A stretch of DNA of 64,000 nt from Streptomyces sp. NBC_01476 (GTDB taxonomy: Bacteria > Actinomycetota > Actinomycetes > Streptomycetales > Streptomycetaceae), in the NCBI RefSeq assembly GCF_036227265.1, contig NZ_CP109446.1:7147001-7211000 (forward strand), written 5' to 3'. Position 1 is the stretch's first letter. The number at the start of each line of letters is the position of its first letter. Shown in pieces: positions 9,271 through 17,989 of the stretch. The notes under the pieces were generated by a model that did not search any database, was not told the origin of the DNA, and was given only the letters and a program-made list of their open reading frames with translations. A program made the position numbers and the translations under genes.

Positions 9271-9459
9271 CGACGGTGTCACCCCACCGGAAGGCTCTCT
9301 CAGCGGCGGGCGTCGTCGCCGGGGCGCCACGCCGGCAGGACGCCCGCCTCGCCCCCGCCCCCGCCCCCGCCAGGGCGCCGATGACGGCCGGGGCGGTGAG
9401 GGTGCCACAGGGCTGTTGACGTGGGGAATCAAACGGAGCCGCCGTGCGCTCTGCACAAA

Positions 9460-10482
9460 GTGAAGAAGATTGGATTCCTCTCGTTCGGTCACTGGTCGCC
9501 GAGTGAGCACTCCGCGACCCGGACCGCCGCCGACTTCCTGCACCAGTCCATCGACCTTGCGGTCGCCGCCGAGGAGATCGGCGTGGACGGCGCGTACTTC
9601 CGCGTGCACCACTTCGCGCGGCAGGCGGGCAGCCCGTTCCCGCTGCTCTCGGCCATCGGCGCGCGGACGTCGAGGATCGAGATCGGCACCGGCGTGATCG
9701 ACATGCGCTACGAGAACCCGCTGTACATGGCCGAGACCGCAGGCGCCGCCGACCTCATCTCCGGCGGCAGGCTGCAGCTCGGCATCAGCCGCGGGTCACC
9801 GGAGCAGGTGATCGACGGCTGGCGCTACTTCGGCTACGCCCCGGCGGAGGGCGAGAGTGACGCGGACATGGCGCGCCGGCACACCGAAGCGTTCCTGAAG
9901 GTGCTCGACGGGGAGGGGTTCGCGCAGCCGAGCCCGCGGCCGATGTTCGCCAACCCGCCGGGGCTGCTGCGTGTCGAGCCGCACTCCGAGGGGTTGCGCG
10001 ACCGGATCTGGTGGGGCTCGGGCTCGAACGCGACCGCTGTCTGGGCGGCGGAGCTGGGGATGAACCTGCAGAGTTCCACGCTGAAGGACGACGAGACGGG
10101 CGAGCCGCTGCACGTCCAGCAGCGCAAGCAGATCGAGGCGTACCGCGAGGCGTACCGGGCGGCAGGCCACACGCGCCAGCCGCGGGTGTCGGTCAGCCGG
10201 AGCATCTTCGCCCTCACCGACGACCTGGACCGGGCCTACTTCGGCCGGGAGCGCGATTCGCGGGACCAGGTCGGCATGATCGACGACACGACCAGGGCGA
10301 TCTTCGGACGCTCGTACGCCGCCGAGCCCGACGCGCTGGTGAAGCAGCTCCAGGAGGACGAGGCCATCCAGGCCGCCGACACCCTGCTGCTGACCATCCC
10401 CAACCAGCTCGGGGTGGACTACAACGTCCATGTGCTGGAGAGCATCCTCACCCACGTGGCACCGGAGCTCGGCTGGCGCTGA
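9460..10482 (+). CDS. LLM class flavin-dependent oxidoreductase
   Basis: A bacterial-luciferase-like monooxygenase of about 340 residues. It opens with the family motif KKIGFLSFGHWSPSEHSATR, then GADGAYFRVHHFARQ-type sequence and RIEIGTGVIDMRYENPLYMAE, a flavin-site signature, and SGGRLQLGISRGSPEQVIDG. These enzymes use FMNH2 or F420H2 as the reductant in a TIM-barrel fold. The start is uncertain: GTG at 9460 matches the family N-terminus, GTG at 9421 would add 13 residues, and neither has a good ribosome site. It is monocistronic and ends at a strong terminator. Substrate cannot be inferred. Confidence 0.88.
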   Translation: MKKIGFLSFGHWSPSEHSATRTAADFLHQSIDLAVAAEEIGVDGAYFRVHHFARQAGSPFPLLSAIGARTSRIEIGTGVIDMRYENPLYMAETAGAADLISGGRLQLGISRGSPEQVIDGWRYFGYAPAEGESDADMARRHTEAFLKVLDGEGFAQPSPRPMFANPPGLLRVEPHSEGLRDRIWWGSGSNATAVWAAELGMNLQSSTLKDDETGEPLHVQQRKQIEAYREAYRAAGHTRQPRVSVSRSIFALTDDLDRAYFGRERDSRDQVGMIDDTTRAIFGRSYAAEPDALVKQLQEDEAIQAADTLLLTIPNQLGVDYNVHVLESILTHVAPELGWR

Positions 10483-10528
10483 GCGTTCACCCGCGCGGTG
10501 CGTCCAGCCGCATCCGCGCGCGGACCGG

Positions 10529-10590
10529 CCGGACACGAAAGCCGGCCCAGCGGTCTCCGACGAGGCCGCTGGGCCGGCTTTGGTGTCCGG
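10529..10590. terminator. Bidirectional terminator
   Basis: A long hairpin lies between convergent genes ending at 10482 and 10603. The outer arms CCGGACAC (10529-10536) and GTGTCCGG (10583-10590) flank a second pair, AAAGCCGGCCCAGCGG and its exact complement, around a short loop. The structure would act for both the monooxygenase and the tetR gene. Confidence 0.85.
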
Positions 10591-10602
10591 TCTTCGCCGC
10601 GG

Positions 10603-11178
10603 TCAGCGATCGCTCATGTCGGTGAGGAACCGGCGGGCCAGTTGCGATACGTCGAGCAGGCCGGGGTCCCGTCCGCTGAGGATCCAGAAGAAGGTCGGAG
10701 CGACCAGCAGTGCGGTGGCCTGGTCGAGGGGGACCGGCAGCGTGTCCGTGCCGATCGCGCGCTCCACGACCGCCTTCGCGCTGTCGCCGAGGACGTCTTT
10801 CGAGGCGAGCAGCCGGGCCACGTCGGTATCGTGCTGGGCCTCACCCAGCAGGGCGCGGTAGGCGGCGCCCGCCGGGGAGTGGACCAGGAAGCGGACGAGC
10901 GCGTCCAGGTACGAGGTGATCTCGGCCAGCGGCGTGCCGCCCGGAGGAACGGCGAGTTCCTCCGCGGCATCGGTCCAGGAGGCCTCGAAGAGGATCTCGG
11001 CCTTCGTCGACCACCAGCGGTAGATCGTCTGCCGGGAGACTCCGGCCCGTTCCGCGATGCCCTTGAGGGTCATCGCCGCGTAGCCCTCCTCGACGAGGAG
11101 ATCATCGACCGCGTAGAGAACGGCCGCCCGGGCGGCTTCGCTCCGCGGTCTGCCGACCCGACCGTGCTGTGCGTCCAT
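10603..11178 (-). CDS. TetR/AcrR family regulator
   Basis: A 191-residue regulator. The helix-turn-helix is at about residues 28-55 (MTLKGIAERAGVSRQTIYRW) after an RPRSEAARAAVL first helix; the remaining 135 residues form the ligand domain with DALVRFLVHSPAGAAYRALL. The ATG at 11178 is chosen because it gives the usual 10-15 residue lead; an in-frame ATG at 11196 is the alternative. It is divergent from the epimerase-MFS-SIP operon at 11407, and the shared 228-base gap contains paired repeats, so it probably represses that operon. Confidence 0.88.
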   Translation of the reverse strand: MDAQHGRVGRPRSEAARAAVLYAVDDLLVEEGYAAMTLKGIAERAGVSRQTIYRWWSTKAEILFEASWTDAAEELAVPPGGTPLAEITSYLDALVRFLVHSPAGAAYRALLGEAQHDTDVARLLASKDVLGDSAKAVVERAIGTDTLPVPLDQATALLVAPTFFWILSGRDPGLLDVSQLARRFLTDMSDR

Positions 11179-11277
11179 CGGGCCGATTGTACACATATCT
11201 GGACACCGCGTCTCGTATGTTTGTCGTTCCCCTTTCCGCCGGTGCGCCGCCCGGGTGTCGCGCGCCGACACTTACTG

Positions 11278-11320
11278 GACACCGTGCACCGCTTTTGTTA
11301 CGGTTGCGGAGCACGGTGTC
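11278..11320. promoter_or_regulatory. Inverted repeat in tetR/epimerase divergent promoter
   Basis: GACACCGTGC at 11278-11287 has a perfect inverted copy GCACGGTGTC at 11311-11320. GGACACCG also recurs at 11201-11208 next to the tetR start, and GTCTCGTA occurs beside both sites. Multiple related half sites between a tetR gene and a divergent operon are typical TetR operators. The regulator assignment is inference from position. Confidence 0.55.
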
Positions 11321-11406
11321 TCGTAATGGGGTGATCGGCTCATGCCGGCCCGACGGCGCCGTGAAACAACCCGGCTTGCCCTGACGGGCACCAAGGAGAA
11401 ACACAC

Positions 11407-12312
11407 ATGCGCGTCTTCGTTACTGGTGCGACGGGATGGATCGGTGCCGCCACCGTCGACGAACTGCTGTCCGGGGGACACGAGGTCATCGGCCTCGCCC
11501 GTGCGGAGAAGTCCGCGGACGCTCTGCGGACCAAGGGGGCCACGGCGCTGCGGGGTGATCTGGACGACCTCGACTCGCTGCGCCGTGGCGCCTCGCAGGC
11601 GGATGCGGTGGTGCATCTGGCCAACAAGCACGACTGGGGCAACCCCGAGGAGTCCGACCGGGCCGAGCGGGCCGCGGTCGAGGCGATGCTTGAGGTACTG
11701 GAAGGCACCGGCAAGCCGTTCTCGATCGCCAACGGCCTCTCCGGCCTGGTCGAGGGCCGCTCGGTCGTCGAGACCGACGCCTCCCCCGCGGTGGGCCCCG
11801 GCGCGGACCGCGGCGGCAGCGAGAACCTGGCGCTTGACTACGTCGACCGCGGGGTGCGCACGATCGTGACCCGCTTCGCGCCGTCGGTCCACGGGCACGG
11901 CGACTGGGGGTTCGTGAACTTCCTCGTCGCCGCCGCTCGCAAGCAGGGTGTCTCGGGCTACGTCGGCGACGGCAGCCATGCCTGGTCGGCCGTGCACCGC
12001 TCCGACACCGCCCGGCTGATCGTCCTCGGCCTTGAGAAGGCGTCACCGGGGACGCGACTGCACGCCGTGGCGGAGGAGTTCGTCCCCACGCACGTCATCG
12101 CCGAGGCCATCGGCCAGGTCCTGGGCATCCCGGTCACCTCGATCGCCCCGGAGCGGGCCGACGAACACTTCGGCTTCGTCGGCCACTTCTTCGGGCTCAC
12201 CATGACCGGCTCCAGCGAACTCACCCGCTCCACCCTCGGCTGGGAGCCCACCGGCCCGACGCTGGCCGAGGACATCCTCGGCGGTGCTTACACCTCCGGC
12301 GCGGACGAGTGA
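11407..12312 (+). CDS. NAD-dependent epimerase/dehydratase (extended SDR)
   Basis: A 301-residue extended short-chain dehydrogenase. It begins with the nucleotide-binding signature VTGATGWIGAATVDELL (GxxGxxG) and has the family's DLDDLDSLRRG and ADAVVHLA segments. The usual YxxxK is not obvious in the centre (the region reads GGSENLALDYVDRG), as in several atypical SDRs, so activity is not certain. AAGGAG precedes the ATG. It is first of three genes: its stop overlaps the MFS start by 4 bases and the MFS stop overlaps the SIP start by 4 bases, a tightly coupled operon facing the TetR gene. Likely an NAD(P)H-dependent reductase acting on a small molecule exported by the next gene. Confidence 0.87.
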   Translation: MRVFVTGATGWIGAATVDELLSGGHEVIGLARAEKSADALRTKGATALRGDLDDLDSLRRGASQADAVVHLANKHDWGNPEESDRAERAAVEAMLEVLEGTGKPFSIANGLSGLVEGRSVVETDASPAVGPGADRGGSENLALDYVDRGVRTIVTRFAPSVHGHGDWGFVNFLVAAARKQGVSGYVGDGSHAWSAVHRSDTARLIVLGLEKASPGTRLHAVAEEFVPTHVIAEAIGQVLGIPVTSIAPERADEHFGFVGHFFGLTMTGSSELTRSTLGWEPTGPTLAEDILGGAYTSGADE

Positions 12313-13817
12313 CCGGCCACCCGGGGCGGGTACTGGCCTGCGTCTCCCTCTGCACGGTGCTCGTCGTCGGATTCGTCGCCTCGATCAACCTCGCGGTCCC
12401 GAAGCTCGCCGCCAGCTCCATGCACCCGACCGCCTCGCAACTGCTGTGGATCGTCGACGCGTACGTCATCCTCTTCGCCTGCCTGGTGATCCCCGCCGGG
12501 GCGCTGGGGGACCGGATCGGCCGCAAAGGCGTTCTGCTCTCCGGTCTGGTGATCTTCGCCCTCGGCGCGGTCGTCTCGGCGGTCGCCAACGACGTGCCGG
12601 TGATGCTGGTCGGGCGCGCCGTCACCGGCATCGGGGCCGCCTGTGTCCTGCCCAACGCGCTCGCCGTGCTGATCCACGCCACAGAACCGGCCCGCCGTCA
12701 GCACGCCATCGCGATCTGGGCGGCGATGTCGGGCATCGGCGGGGTGATCGGCAATGTCGGTGGCGGGGCGATCCTGACCGCGGGCTCCTGGCGGTGGCTG
12801 TTCGCCGCCGTCGCCCCGATAGCGGCCGGCTGCGCGATCTGGGTGGCTGTGGGCACACCCCGCAGTTCACGGCACGACCGCAGCCTGGATCTCCCCGCGG
12901 CGGCGCTCCTCACCCTTGCCACACTGGCGCTGCTCCTCGGCATCACACAGGGACCCGAGCACGGCTGGACCAGCGCCACCGTGATCGGTGCCTTCGGCGC
13001 CGCGGTCGTTCTCTTCGCCACCTGGGTCATCACAGAACTGCGGGTGCGGCACCCGCTGCTGGACCCCAGGCTCTTCAAGATCCCTGCCCTGCGCGCTGCG
13101 AGCCTCGGCATGCTCATCGTGTTCTTCGGCATGTTCGGCTTCTTCTACCTCAACGCCTCGCTGATGCAGTACGGCCGTGGGTTCACCGTCCTCCAAGCCG
13201 GCCTCGGTGTCCTGCCGATGACCGTGCCGCTCGTCGCCGGCGCGCGCTACGTGCCGAGTCTCGTGCGGCGGGCCGGAGAACGGTTCGTCATCGGTCTGGC
13301 GTTCCTGACAATCGGCGTCGGAATCTACGGGCTGGCCACGGCCCTGCATCAGGGTTATCCCGTCTACGCCTGCTGGCTGGTCGTCGTCGGCGTGGGCGCC
13401 ACCTTGTCGCTTCCGACGCTGACCGCGGCGATCTCGGCCGCGCTCCCTCGTGAGCGGGCCGGTGTCGCCGGCGGCCTCCAGTCCACCACGCGCGAGTTCG
13501 GCAGCGCCCTCGGCGTCGCGGTCATCGGCACACTGCTGACCTCGCGCTTCGTGCACCACCTCAGCCAGGACGCGCCCGGCGTGGTGAGCGCCGGGCGGAC
13601 TCCGCGCACCGTCGCCGAAGCGCTCGCCGCGGCGCCCGGCCGGCACGACGCCGTGATCGCGGCGTACACCTCCGGCGCGGCGAGCGCCCTGAGGATCGTC
13701 GCGGTGCTCGTCCTCGTCGTCGGCGTGCTCATCATCGCCGAGATGACCTGGGCGGCCCGCCGCGCGACCGGCCCCGTTGCAGTCCCCACCGCTCCCGAGA
13801 AAGCGAACGCGCGATGA
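12309..13817 (+). CDS. MFS transporter, DHA2-type (drug:H+ antiporter)
   Basis: A 502-residue membrane protein with about 14 transmembrane spans, the size and layout of DHA2 (EmrB/QacA-like) exporters. Visible motifs include motif A in the 2-3 loop (GALGDRIGRKGVLLSG), WIVDAYVILFACL in span 2, and GRAVTGIGAACVLPNALAVL, the motif C-like region. The GTG start at 12309 overlaps the epimerase stop, giving translational coupling. Such pumps export antibiotics, dyes or metabolites using the proton gradient. A divergent TetR and a coupled siderophore-interacting protein suggest export of a small molecule, possibly iron-related. Confidence 0.9.
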   Translation: MTGHPGRVLACVSLCTVLVVGFVASINLAVPKLAASSMHPTASQLLWIVDAYVILFACLVIPAGALGDRIGRKGVLLSGLVIFALGAVVSAVANDVPVMLVGRAVTGIGAACVLPNALAVLIHATEPARRQHAIAIWAAMSGIGGVIGNVGGGAILTAGSWRWLFAAVAPIAAGCAIWVAVGTPRSSRHDRSLDLPAAALLTLATLALLLGITQGPEHGWTSATVIGAFGAAVVLFATWVITELRVRHPLLDPRLFKIPALRAASLGMLIVFFGMFGFFYLNASLMQYGRGFTVLQAGLGVLPMTVPLVAGARYVPSLVRRAGERFVIGLAFLTIGVGIYGLATALHQGYPVYACWLVVVGVGATLSLPTLTAAISAALPRERAGVAGGLQSTTREFGSALGVAVIGTLLTSRFVHHLSQDAPGVVSAGRTPRTVAEALAAAPGRHDAVIAAYTSGAASALRIVAVLVLVVGVLIIAEMTWAARRATGPVAVPTAPEKANAR

Positions 13818-14521
13818 GACGACTGCTCGACCCCCTGCTCAGCACGGCGACGGTCGCCGGCACCGGCCCCGACGCCGGCCGGATCCGCGCCCTCACCCTG
13901 AGCGGCGAGGACATCGCCCGATGGGAGGTGATACCCGGTCAGCAGGTCCGGATACAGGTCGGCGCGGACAACCGCGTCGTCGACCGGCTCGTCGGAGCGC
14001 TGCGCACGTACTCCGTGTGGGCCCACCACGGGAGCCGGCTCGACCTGCGCGTCGTCGACCACGGCGAGGGACCCGGCGCCCGGTGGGTCCGTACCGTCCG
14101 GCCCGGCGACCAGGTGCGCCTGACGAAACCGCAGGGCACCTTCGTCTGCCGCCCCAGCGGCTACCACCTCTTCGTCGGCGACGAGACCGCCTCCGTGGCC
14201 TTCGGCGCGATGATCCGCGGACTCGACGACGGTGCACCGGCGTACGCCCTCATCGAGGTCGACGCCCCGGCAGAGCAGCTCGGCATCCCGCGTGAGGTGA
14301 CCTGGATCCACCGGTACGGACGGCCCGCCGCGAACTCGACCCGGCTGGTCGACGCCCTCGCGGCACTCGACCTCCCGGACACCCCCGGCACCGCCTACCT
14401 CGCCGGTGAGGCGCGCACCATCCAGCTCGTCCGTGACCATCTCGTCCGCACGCGCGGCTGGCAGCGGAGCGACATCATCACCAAACCGTTCTGGACACCC
14501 GGAAAGACCGGCATGGAGTAG
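13814..14521 (+). CDS. Siderophore-interacting protein (FAD reductase), copy 1
   Basis: A 235-residue cytosolic SIP-family protein. The N-terminal FAD-binding barrel includes VIPGQQVRIQV and ALRTYSVWAHH (the RxYSxW-type flavin motif); the C-terminal part has GYHLFVGDETASVAFGAMIR and the family signature AGEARTIQLVRDHLVRTRGW, ending KPFWTPGKTG. These proteins bind FAD and reduce ferric siderophores with NADPH or ferredoxin so that iron is released. It is last in the epimerase-MFS-SIP operon, with a 4-base overlap. A paralogue with the same motifs lies at 62942-63676. Confidence 0.92.
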   Translation: MRRLLDPLLSTATVAGTGPDAGRIRALTLSGEDIARWEVIPGQQVRIQVGADNRVVDRLVGALRTYSVWAHHGSRLDLRVVDHGEGPGARWVRTVRPGDQVRLTKPQGTFVCRPSGYHLFVGDETASVAFGAMIRGLDDGAPAYALIEVDAPAEQLGIPREVTWIHRYGRPAANSTRLVDALAALDLPDTPGTAYLAGEARTIQLVRDHLVRTRGWQRSDIITKPFWTPGKTGME

Positions 14522-14581
14522 CCCTTTCCGACCACGACCGACGACGCGGCGCCTGCCTTCGACCGGTCGCGGCGCCGTACG

Positions 14582-15154
14582 TCAGCGTTCGTAGACGCCG
14601 GTCAGCCGGCCGCGGTCGAGGACCGGGGCGGTGATGGCGGGCAGCAGGGCGCGGGGCCGTGCCCGGTCCAGGGGCGTTGAGCCGGGGGCGGTGTCCACGG
14701 GGGTCGCCAGAGCGAACAGCTGGAAGGTGTAGCGGTGCGGCCCATGGCCCTTGACCGGGGCGGGACCGTGATAGCCGCGACCGATGGTGGACCGCAGTAT
14801 CCGTACGCCCGTGGCGGGCTGCCGCCCGTTGAGGGCGCCGGGGCCGAGGTGGTCGGCGGCCGGATCGATCAGGGCGAGGCAGTGGACGGCGGGCTTGGTC
14901 AGGGGGACGTCGATGTCCTCGACGACCAGGAGGAGTTGGGCCGTGCCGGGCGGCGGCGGGGTCCAGGCAAGGTGGGGGGAGAGGTCGTCACCGCCGATGT
15001 TCTTCGCGCCGTGCTCCAGCGGCAGGGTGTCGCCGTCGCGGAAGTTCCGGCTGGTGAGGGTGAGCAGTTCGGGGCCTCGCAGGTTGGGCAGGTTCCACGC
15101 CATGTGGGTTTCTCCCGCCCTGCGGTTCTTCAGCAGTCGTCCGAGTACGGTCAT
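14582..15154 (-). CDS. YbhB/YbcL family (PEBP-like) protein
   Basis: A 190-residue member of the Raf-kinase-inhibitor-like/PEBP family. Diagnostic segments are PLEHGAKNIGGDDLSPHLAW, the ligand-site strand QLLLVVEDIDVPLTKPAVHC, and GRGYHGPAPVKGHGPHRYTF (the GPxPPxGxHRY motif). The start ATG at 15154, with AGGAG upstream, gives MTVLGRLLKNRRAGETHMAW, the N-terminus I recall for Streptomyces members; an internal ATG (MAWNLPN) is an alternative. Bacterial PEBPs are cytosolic with no settled role. It lies downstream of the MarR-MFS genes on the same strand, 59 bases after the MFS stop, and may be cotranscribed. Confidence 0.88.
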   Translation of the reverse strand: MTVLGRLLKNRRAGETHMAWNLPNLRGPELLTLTSRNFRDGDTLPLEHGAKNIGGDDLSPHLAWTPPPPGTAQLLLVVEDIDVPLTKPAVHCLALIDPAADHLGPGALNGRQPATGVRILRSTIGRGYHGPAPVKGHGPHRYTFQLFALATPVDTAPGSTPLDRARPRALLPAITAPVLDRGRLTGVYER

Positions 15155-15213
15155 GTGTTCTCCTGTGGGTGAGGGCTGGCTGCCCGGGTCGGGGGGCCGT
15201 TGTAGCCGCCGGT

Positions 15214-16965
15214 TCACCTGTCCGGTCGCGCGAGATGGGCAGCGGTGGCCGCCTCCTGCGGGCCTGGCGCGGGTTTGACGGTGGGGTTGGCGCCGCGCAG
15301 CAGGGAGGCGATCGCGGCGAGGAAGGCGAGGGTGGCGCCGAAGGCGAACACGATGACCAGACCGGAGTGGAAGGGGCCGGCGATCAGGGACGGGAAGAAC
15401 TCGTGTCCGGTCAGGGTCTGTCGCTGTGCCGCGGTGAGGTGCGTCAGGGTGCCGGTGGGCTGGAGCAGGTGCTGGATCGGGTTGACGCCGAGTTGTGCGG
15501 CGAACAGGGACGAGACCGGGGGCAGGCTGCCGACCTGGGTGGCGACGTGCGCCGGCACGCCCTGCTGTTGCAGGCCGCCGGCGAGGGTGTGCGGGAGGCT
15601 GCGGGCCAGTCCGGCGATCATCAGGGAGAAGAACACGCCGATGGAGACCGCGGTGCCCGAATTCTGGAAGGTGGCCCGCATGCCGGAGGCGACCCCACGC
15701 AGGTGGCCCGGCACGCTGCCCATGATGGAGGAGGAGTTGGGGGAGGCGAACATGCCGCTGGCGATCCCGTTGAGCGCGATCAGCAGCGCGAATATCCAGT
15801 AACTGAAATTGATCGGCAGGATCATCAGGCCCAGGAAGCTGGCGCCGAAGAGCACCGCGCCGCCGGTGGCCAGCCCCCGCGAGCCGATCCGGTCGGACAG
15901 ATACCCCGACACGGGCCCCGCGGCGAGGAATCCGGCGGTCAGCGGCAGCATGAAGATGCCCGCCCACAGCGGTGTGTCGCTGTAGTCGTAGCCGTGCAGC
16001 GGCAGCCAGATGCCCTGCAGCCAGATGATCAGCACGAACTGCATGCCGCCGCGGCCGATCGAGATGGCCAGGCCCGCCAGGTTGCCGAAGGTGAAGGCCC
16101 GCAGACGGAAGAGACTCAGCTGGATCATCGGCGAGCTGACGCGGTTCTCGATGGCGACGAACGCTGCCAGCAGAACGAGGCCGCCGGTGATCAGCGCGTC
16201 GACCAGCGGGTTGGTCCAGCCCATGGTGTGGCCACCGTAGGGCTGCAGGCCGAAGGTGACCGCGATCAGGACCGCGCTCAGCCCCATCGCGAAGGTGATG
16301 TTGCCCCACCAGTCGATCCGGCCGCCGCCGCGTTTACCGGTCTCACGCAGGGTGCGGTAGGCCCACAGCGTGAAGAAGACGCCGACCGGCACGTTGACCC
16401 AGAACACCGCCCGCCAGTCCCAGGCGGCGAGCAGGCCGCCGGCGACCAGGCCGATGAACATCCCCGCCAGCCCGGCGACCTGATTGATCCCCAGGGCGAA
16501 GCCACGCTGCTCCTTGGGGAAGGCGTCGGTCAGGATCGCGGCCGAGTTGGCGGTCAGCATCGAGCCGCCGATGGCCTGCACCACGCGCCAGGCGATCAGC
16601 CACATCGCTCCGTGGCCGCCGTCGAAGGGATCGAAGGAGAGCAGGACCGAGGCGAAGGTGAAGACCGCGAACCCGGAGTTGTAGATACGGACCCGGCCGT
16701 ACATGTCGCCCAGCCGGCCCACGGTGACCACCAGGACGGCCTGGACCAGCCGGTACCCCATGATCATCCACAGCAGATAGGCGATGTTGCCCGGGGCCAG
16801 CGGGTCCAGGTGCACCCCACGGAAGATCGCCGGCAGGGCGATCAGCACGATGGAGCCGTCCAGCGCGGACATGAAGACCGCGGCGGTCGTATTCGTCAGC
16901 GCCGTCCACTTGTACCGGTCGGCGGGCGAGCGGCGCGGGGCGCGCGTTGCGGGAGGATCTGTCAT
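15214..16965 (-). CDS. MFS transporter, DHA2-type
   Basis: A 583-residue exporter with about 14 transmembrane helices. Visible are KWTALTNTTAAVFMSALDGS (first span with the DHA2 LDxS motif D1), VGRLGDMYGRVRIYNSG (motif A), WRVVQAIGGSMLTANSAAIL (motif C region) and a large extracytoplasmic loop near residues 455-510 (QQQGVPAHVATQVGSLPPVS). The ATG at 16965 follows GAGGAAG. It lies 29 bases downstream of a MarR gene on the same strand, the usual MarR-efflux arrangement, so it is probably repressed by that protein through the operator at 17440. Substrate unknown; amphipathic drugs are typical. Confidence 0.92.
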   Translation of the reverse strand: MTDPPATRAPRRSPADRYKWTALTNTTAAVFMSALDGSIVLIALPAIFRGVHLDPLAPGNIAYLLWMIMGYRLVQAVLVVTVGRLGDMYGRVRIYNSGFAVFTFASVLLSFDPFDGGHGAMWLIAWRVVQAIGGSMLTANSAAILTDAFPKEQRGFALGINQVAGLAGMFIGLVAGGLLAAWDWRAVFWVNVPVGVFFTLWAYRTLRETGKRGGGRIDWWGNITFAMGLSAVLIAVTFGLQPYGGHTMGWTNPLVDALITGGLVLLAAFVAIENRVSSPMIQLSLFRLRAFTFGNLAGLAISIGRGGMQFVLIIWLQGIWLPLHGYDYSDTPLWAGIFMLPLTAGFLAAGPVSGYLSDRIGSRGLATGGAVLFGASFLGLMILPINFSYWIFALLIALNGIASGMFASPNSSSIMGSVPGHLRGVASGMRATFQNSGTAVSIGVFFSLMIAGLARSLPHTLAGGLQQQGVPAHVATQVGSLPPVSSLFAAQLGVNPIQHLLQPTGTLTHLTAAQRQTLTGHEFFPSLIAGPFHSGLVIVFAFGATLAFLAAIASLLRGANPTVKPAPGPQEAATAAHLARPDR

Positions 16966-16994
16966 CGGTGTGCTTCCTCGTGCTTTTGTCGGCG

Positions 16995-17435
16995 TCAGAT
17001 GTTCTGGGCCAGTCGCTCCAGCAGCGGGCCGGCCGCCGCGAGCTGCTCCAGCTCCGCCGGGGTGAACGCGCCACCGGTCAGGGCCTGGGCGATGAGTTCG
17101 GTCCGCGCGTTGCGCTTGTCCTTCAGCGCCTGCTGACCGGCGTCGGACACCGTCAGCACCACGCGCCTGCCGTCGTCCGGGTCCGGGCGGCGTTCGACCA
17201 GGCCGCGGTCCCGCAGCGTGCTGAGCGTCGCTCCCATGGCCTGCGCGGTGATCTGCACCTCCCGGGCCAGCGCCGAGGAGGTGGTGGGACCCGAGCGGGC
17301 CAGGTGCGACAGGGCGGTCCGCTCGGGCATCGTGAGTCCGCCGTCGGTGGGCACCTGCCGTACGCGGCGCAGCAGCGCACCGACACCTACGAGCAGGGAA
17401 GCGGCGATCGTGCCGGGATCCAGATGATCGTCCAT
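16995..17435 (-). CDS. MarR family transcriptional regulator
   Basis: A 146-residue winged-helix protein. The DNA-binding core includes LTMPERTALSHLARSGPTTS and the wing RGLVERRPDPDDGRRVVLTV, the standard MarR signature. It is the first gene of an operon with the DHA2 transporter. A TAAGG-CTA-CCTTA palindrome lies immediately upstream of its ATG, so autorepression is likely. Ligand unknown. Confidence 0.9.
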   Translation of the reverse strand: MDDHLDPGTIAASLLVGVGALLRRVRQVPTDGGLTMPERTALSHLARSGPTTSSALAREVQITAQAMGATLSTLRDRGLVERRPDPDDGRRVVLTVSDAGQQALKDKRNARTELIAQALTGGAFTPAELEQLAAAGPLLERLAQNI

Positions 17436-17439
17436 ATGC

Positions 17440-17466
17440 TAAGGCTACCTTATCAACCTGCCTTAT
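17440..17466. promoter_or_regulatory. Likely MarR operator
   Basis: TAAGG-cta-CCTTA at 17440-17452 is a perfect palindrome 5 bases upstream of the marR ATG, and another CCTTAT lies at 17461-17466. The position over the transcription start suits repression of the marR-MFS operon. The binding protein is inferred from proximity. Confidence 0.55.
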
Positions 17467-17604
17467 GGTTCTTCGGCGCCGGTGCCGGCCGCGCTTCGGG
17501 AAGGGCCTCGAACCGTTATGCGAAGAATGATGGTGAATGCGGGTCTGTGCTCGAATGAGTGGCGTCCGGGGACGGAGACGACGCCGCCGGGGAGGGTCTC
17601 CCCG

Positions 17605-17796
17605 ATGCGTGTCCTCCGCGGCGCGTTGACGCACGGTCGGACCGCCCTCGCCGCGTTCACCGGCGCACCCAAGTCCGACGCCTCCGACGTCGTCGAGCGG
17701 GCCCTCGCGGCCGTGGAGAGCGACGCACCCGAGGTGCTCACCGACGAGGCCACCCCGCGGGCCAAGGCCGCCCTTTCCCATCCGCCCGCGGTGTGA
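17605..17796 (+). CDS. Small hypothetical protein (63 aa)
   Basis: An ATG at 17605, preceded by GGAGGG at 8 bases, opens a 63-residue frame with almost exclusively G or C at third positions, the coding signature of this genome. The product contains TALAAFTGAPKSDASDVVERA and LTDEATPRAKAAL, is mostly helical and has no signal or membrane segment. It is not recognised. The frame is open further upstream but loses the codon signature. It lies alone between two MarR genes of opposite orientation. Confidence 0.45.
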   Translation: MRVLRGALTHGRTALAAFTGAPKSDASDVVERALAAVESDAPEVLTDEATPRAKAALSHPPAV

Positions 17797-17989
17797 CCGG
17801 CCCCCGGTCCGCGTCGGCGGCGTACGCTGCGGCCGATCGCGGGAACTGACGGGACGGCCGGGGGAGCGGGGCCGACCCGGATGTGCCGGGGGTGAAGGTG
17901 CTCGACGACCCAGCCACGTAGCGCCGGATACCGGAGCGCGAGCACGCGTGCGGCGGCGGGCGTCGCTCCGGTTCACGCAGGCGGTGACG

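Noticed and set aside
17521..17604. Earlier start for the small protein at 17605
   Set aside because: The added codons lose the third-position GC pattern and the ribosome site fits 17605 better.
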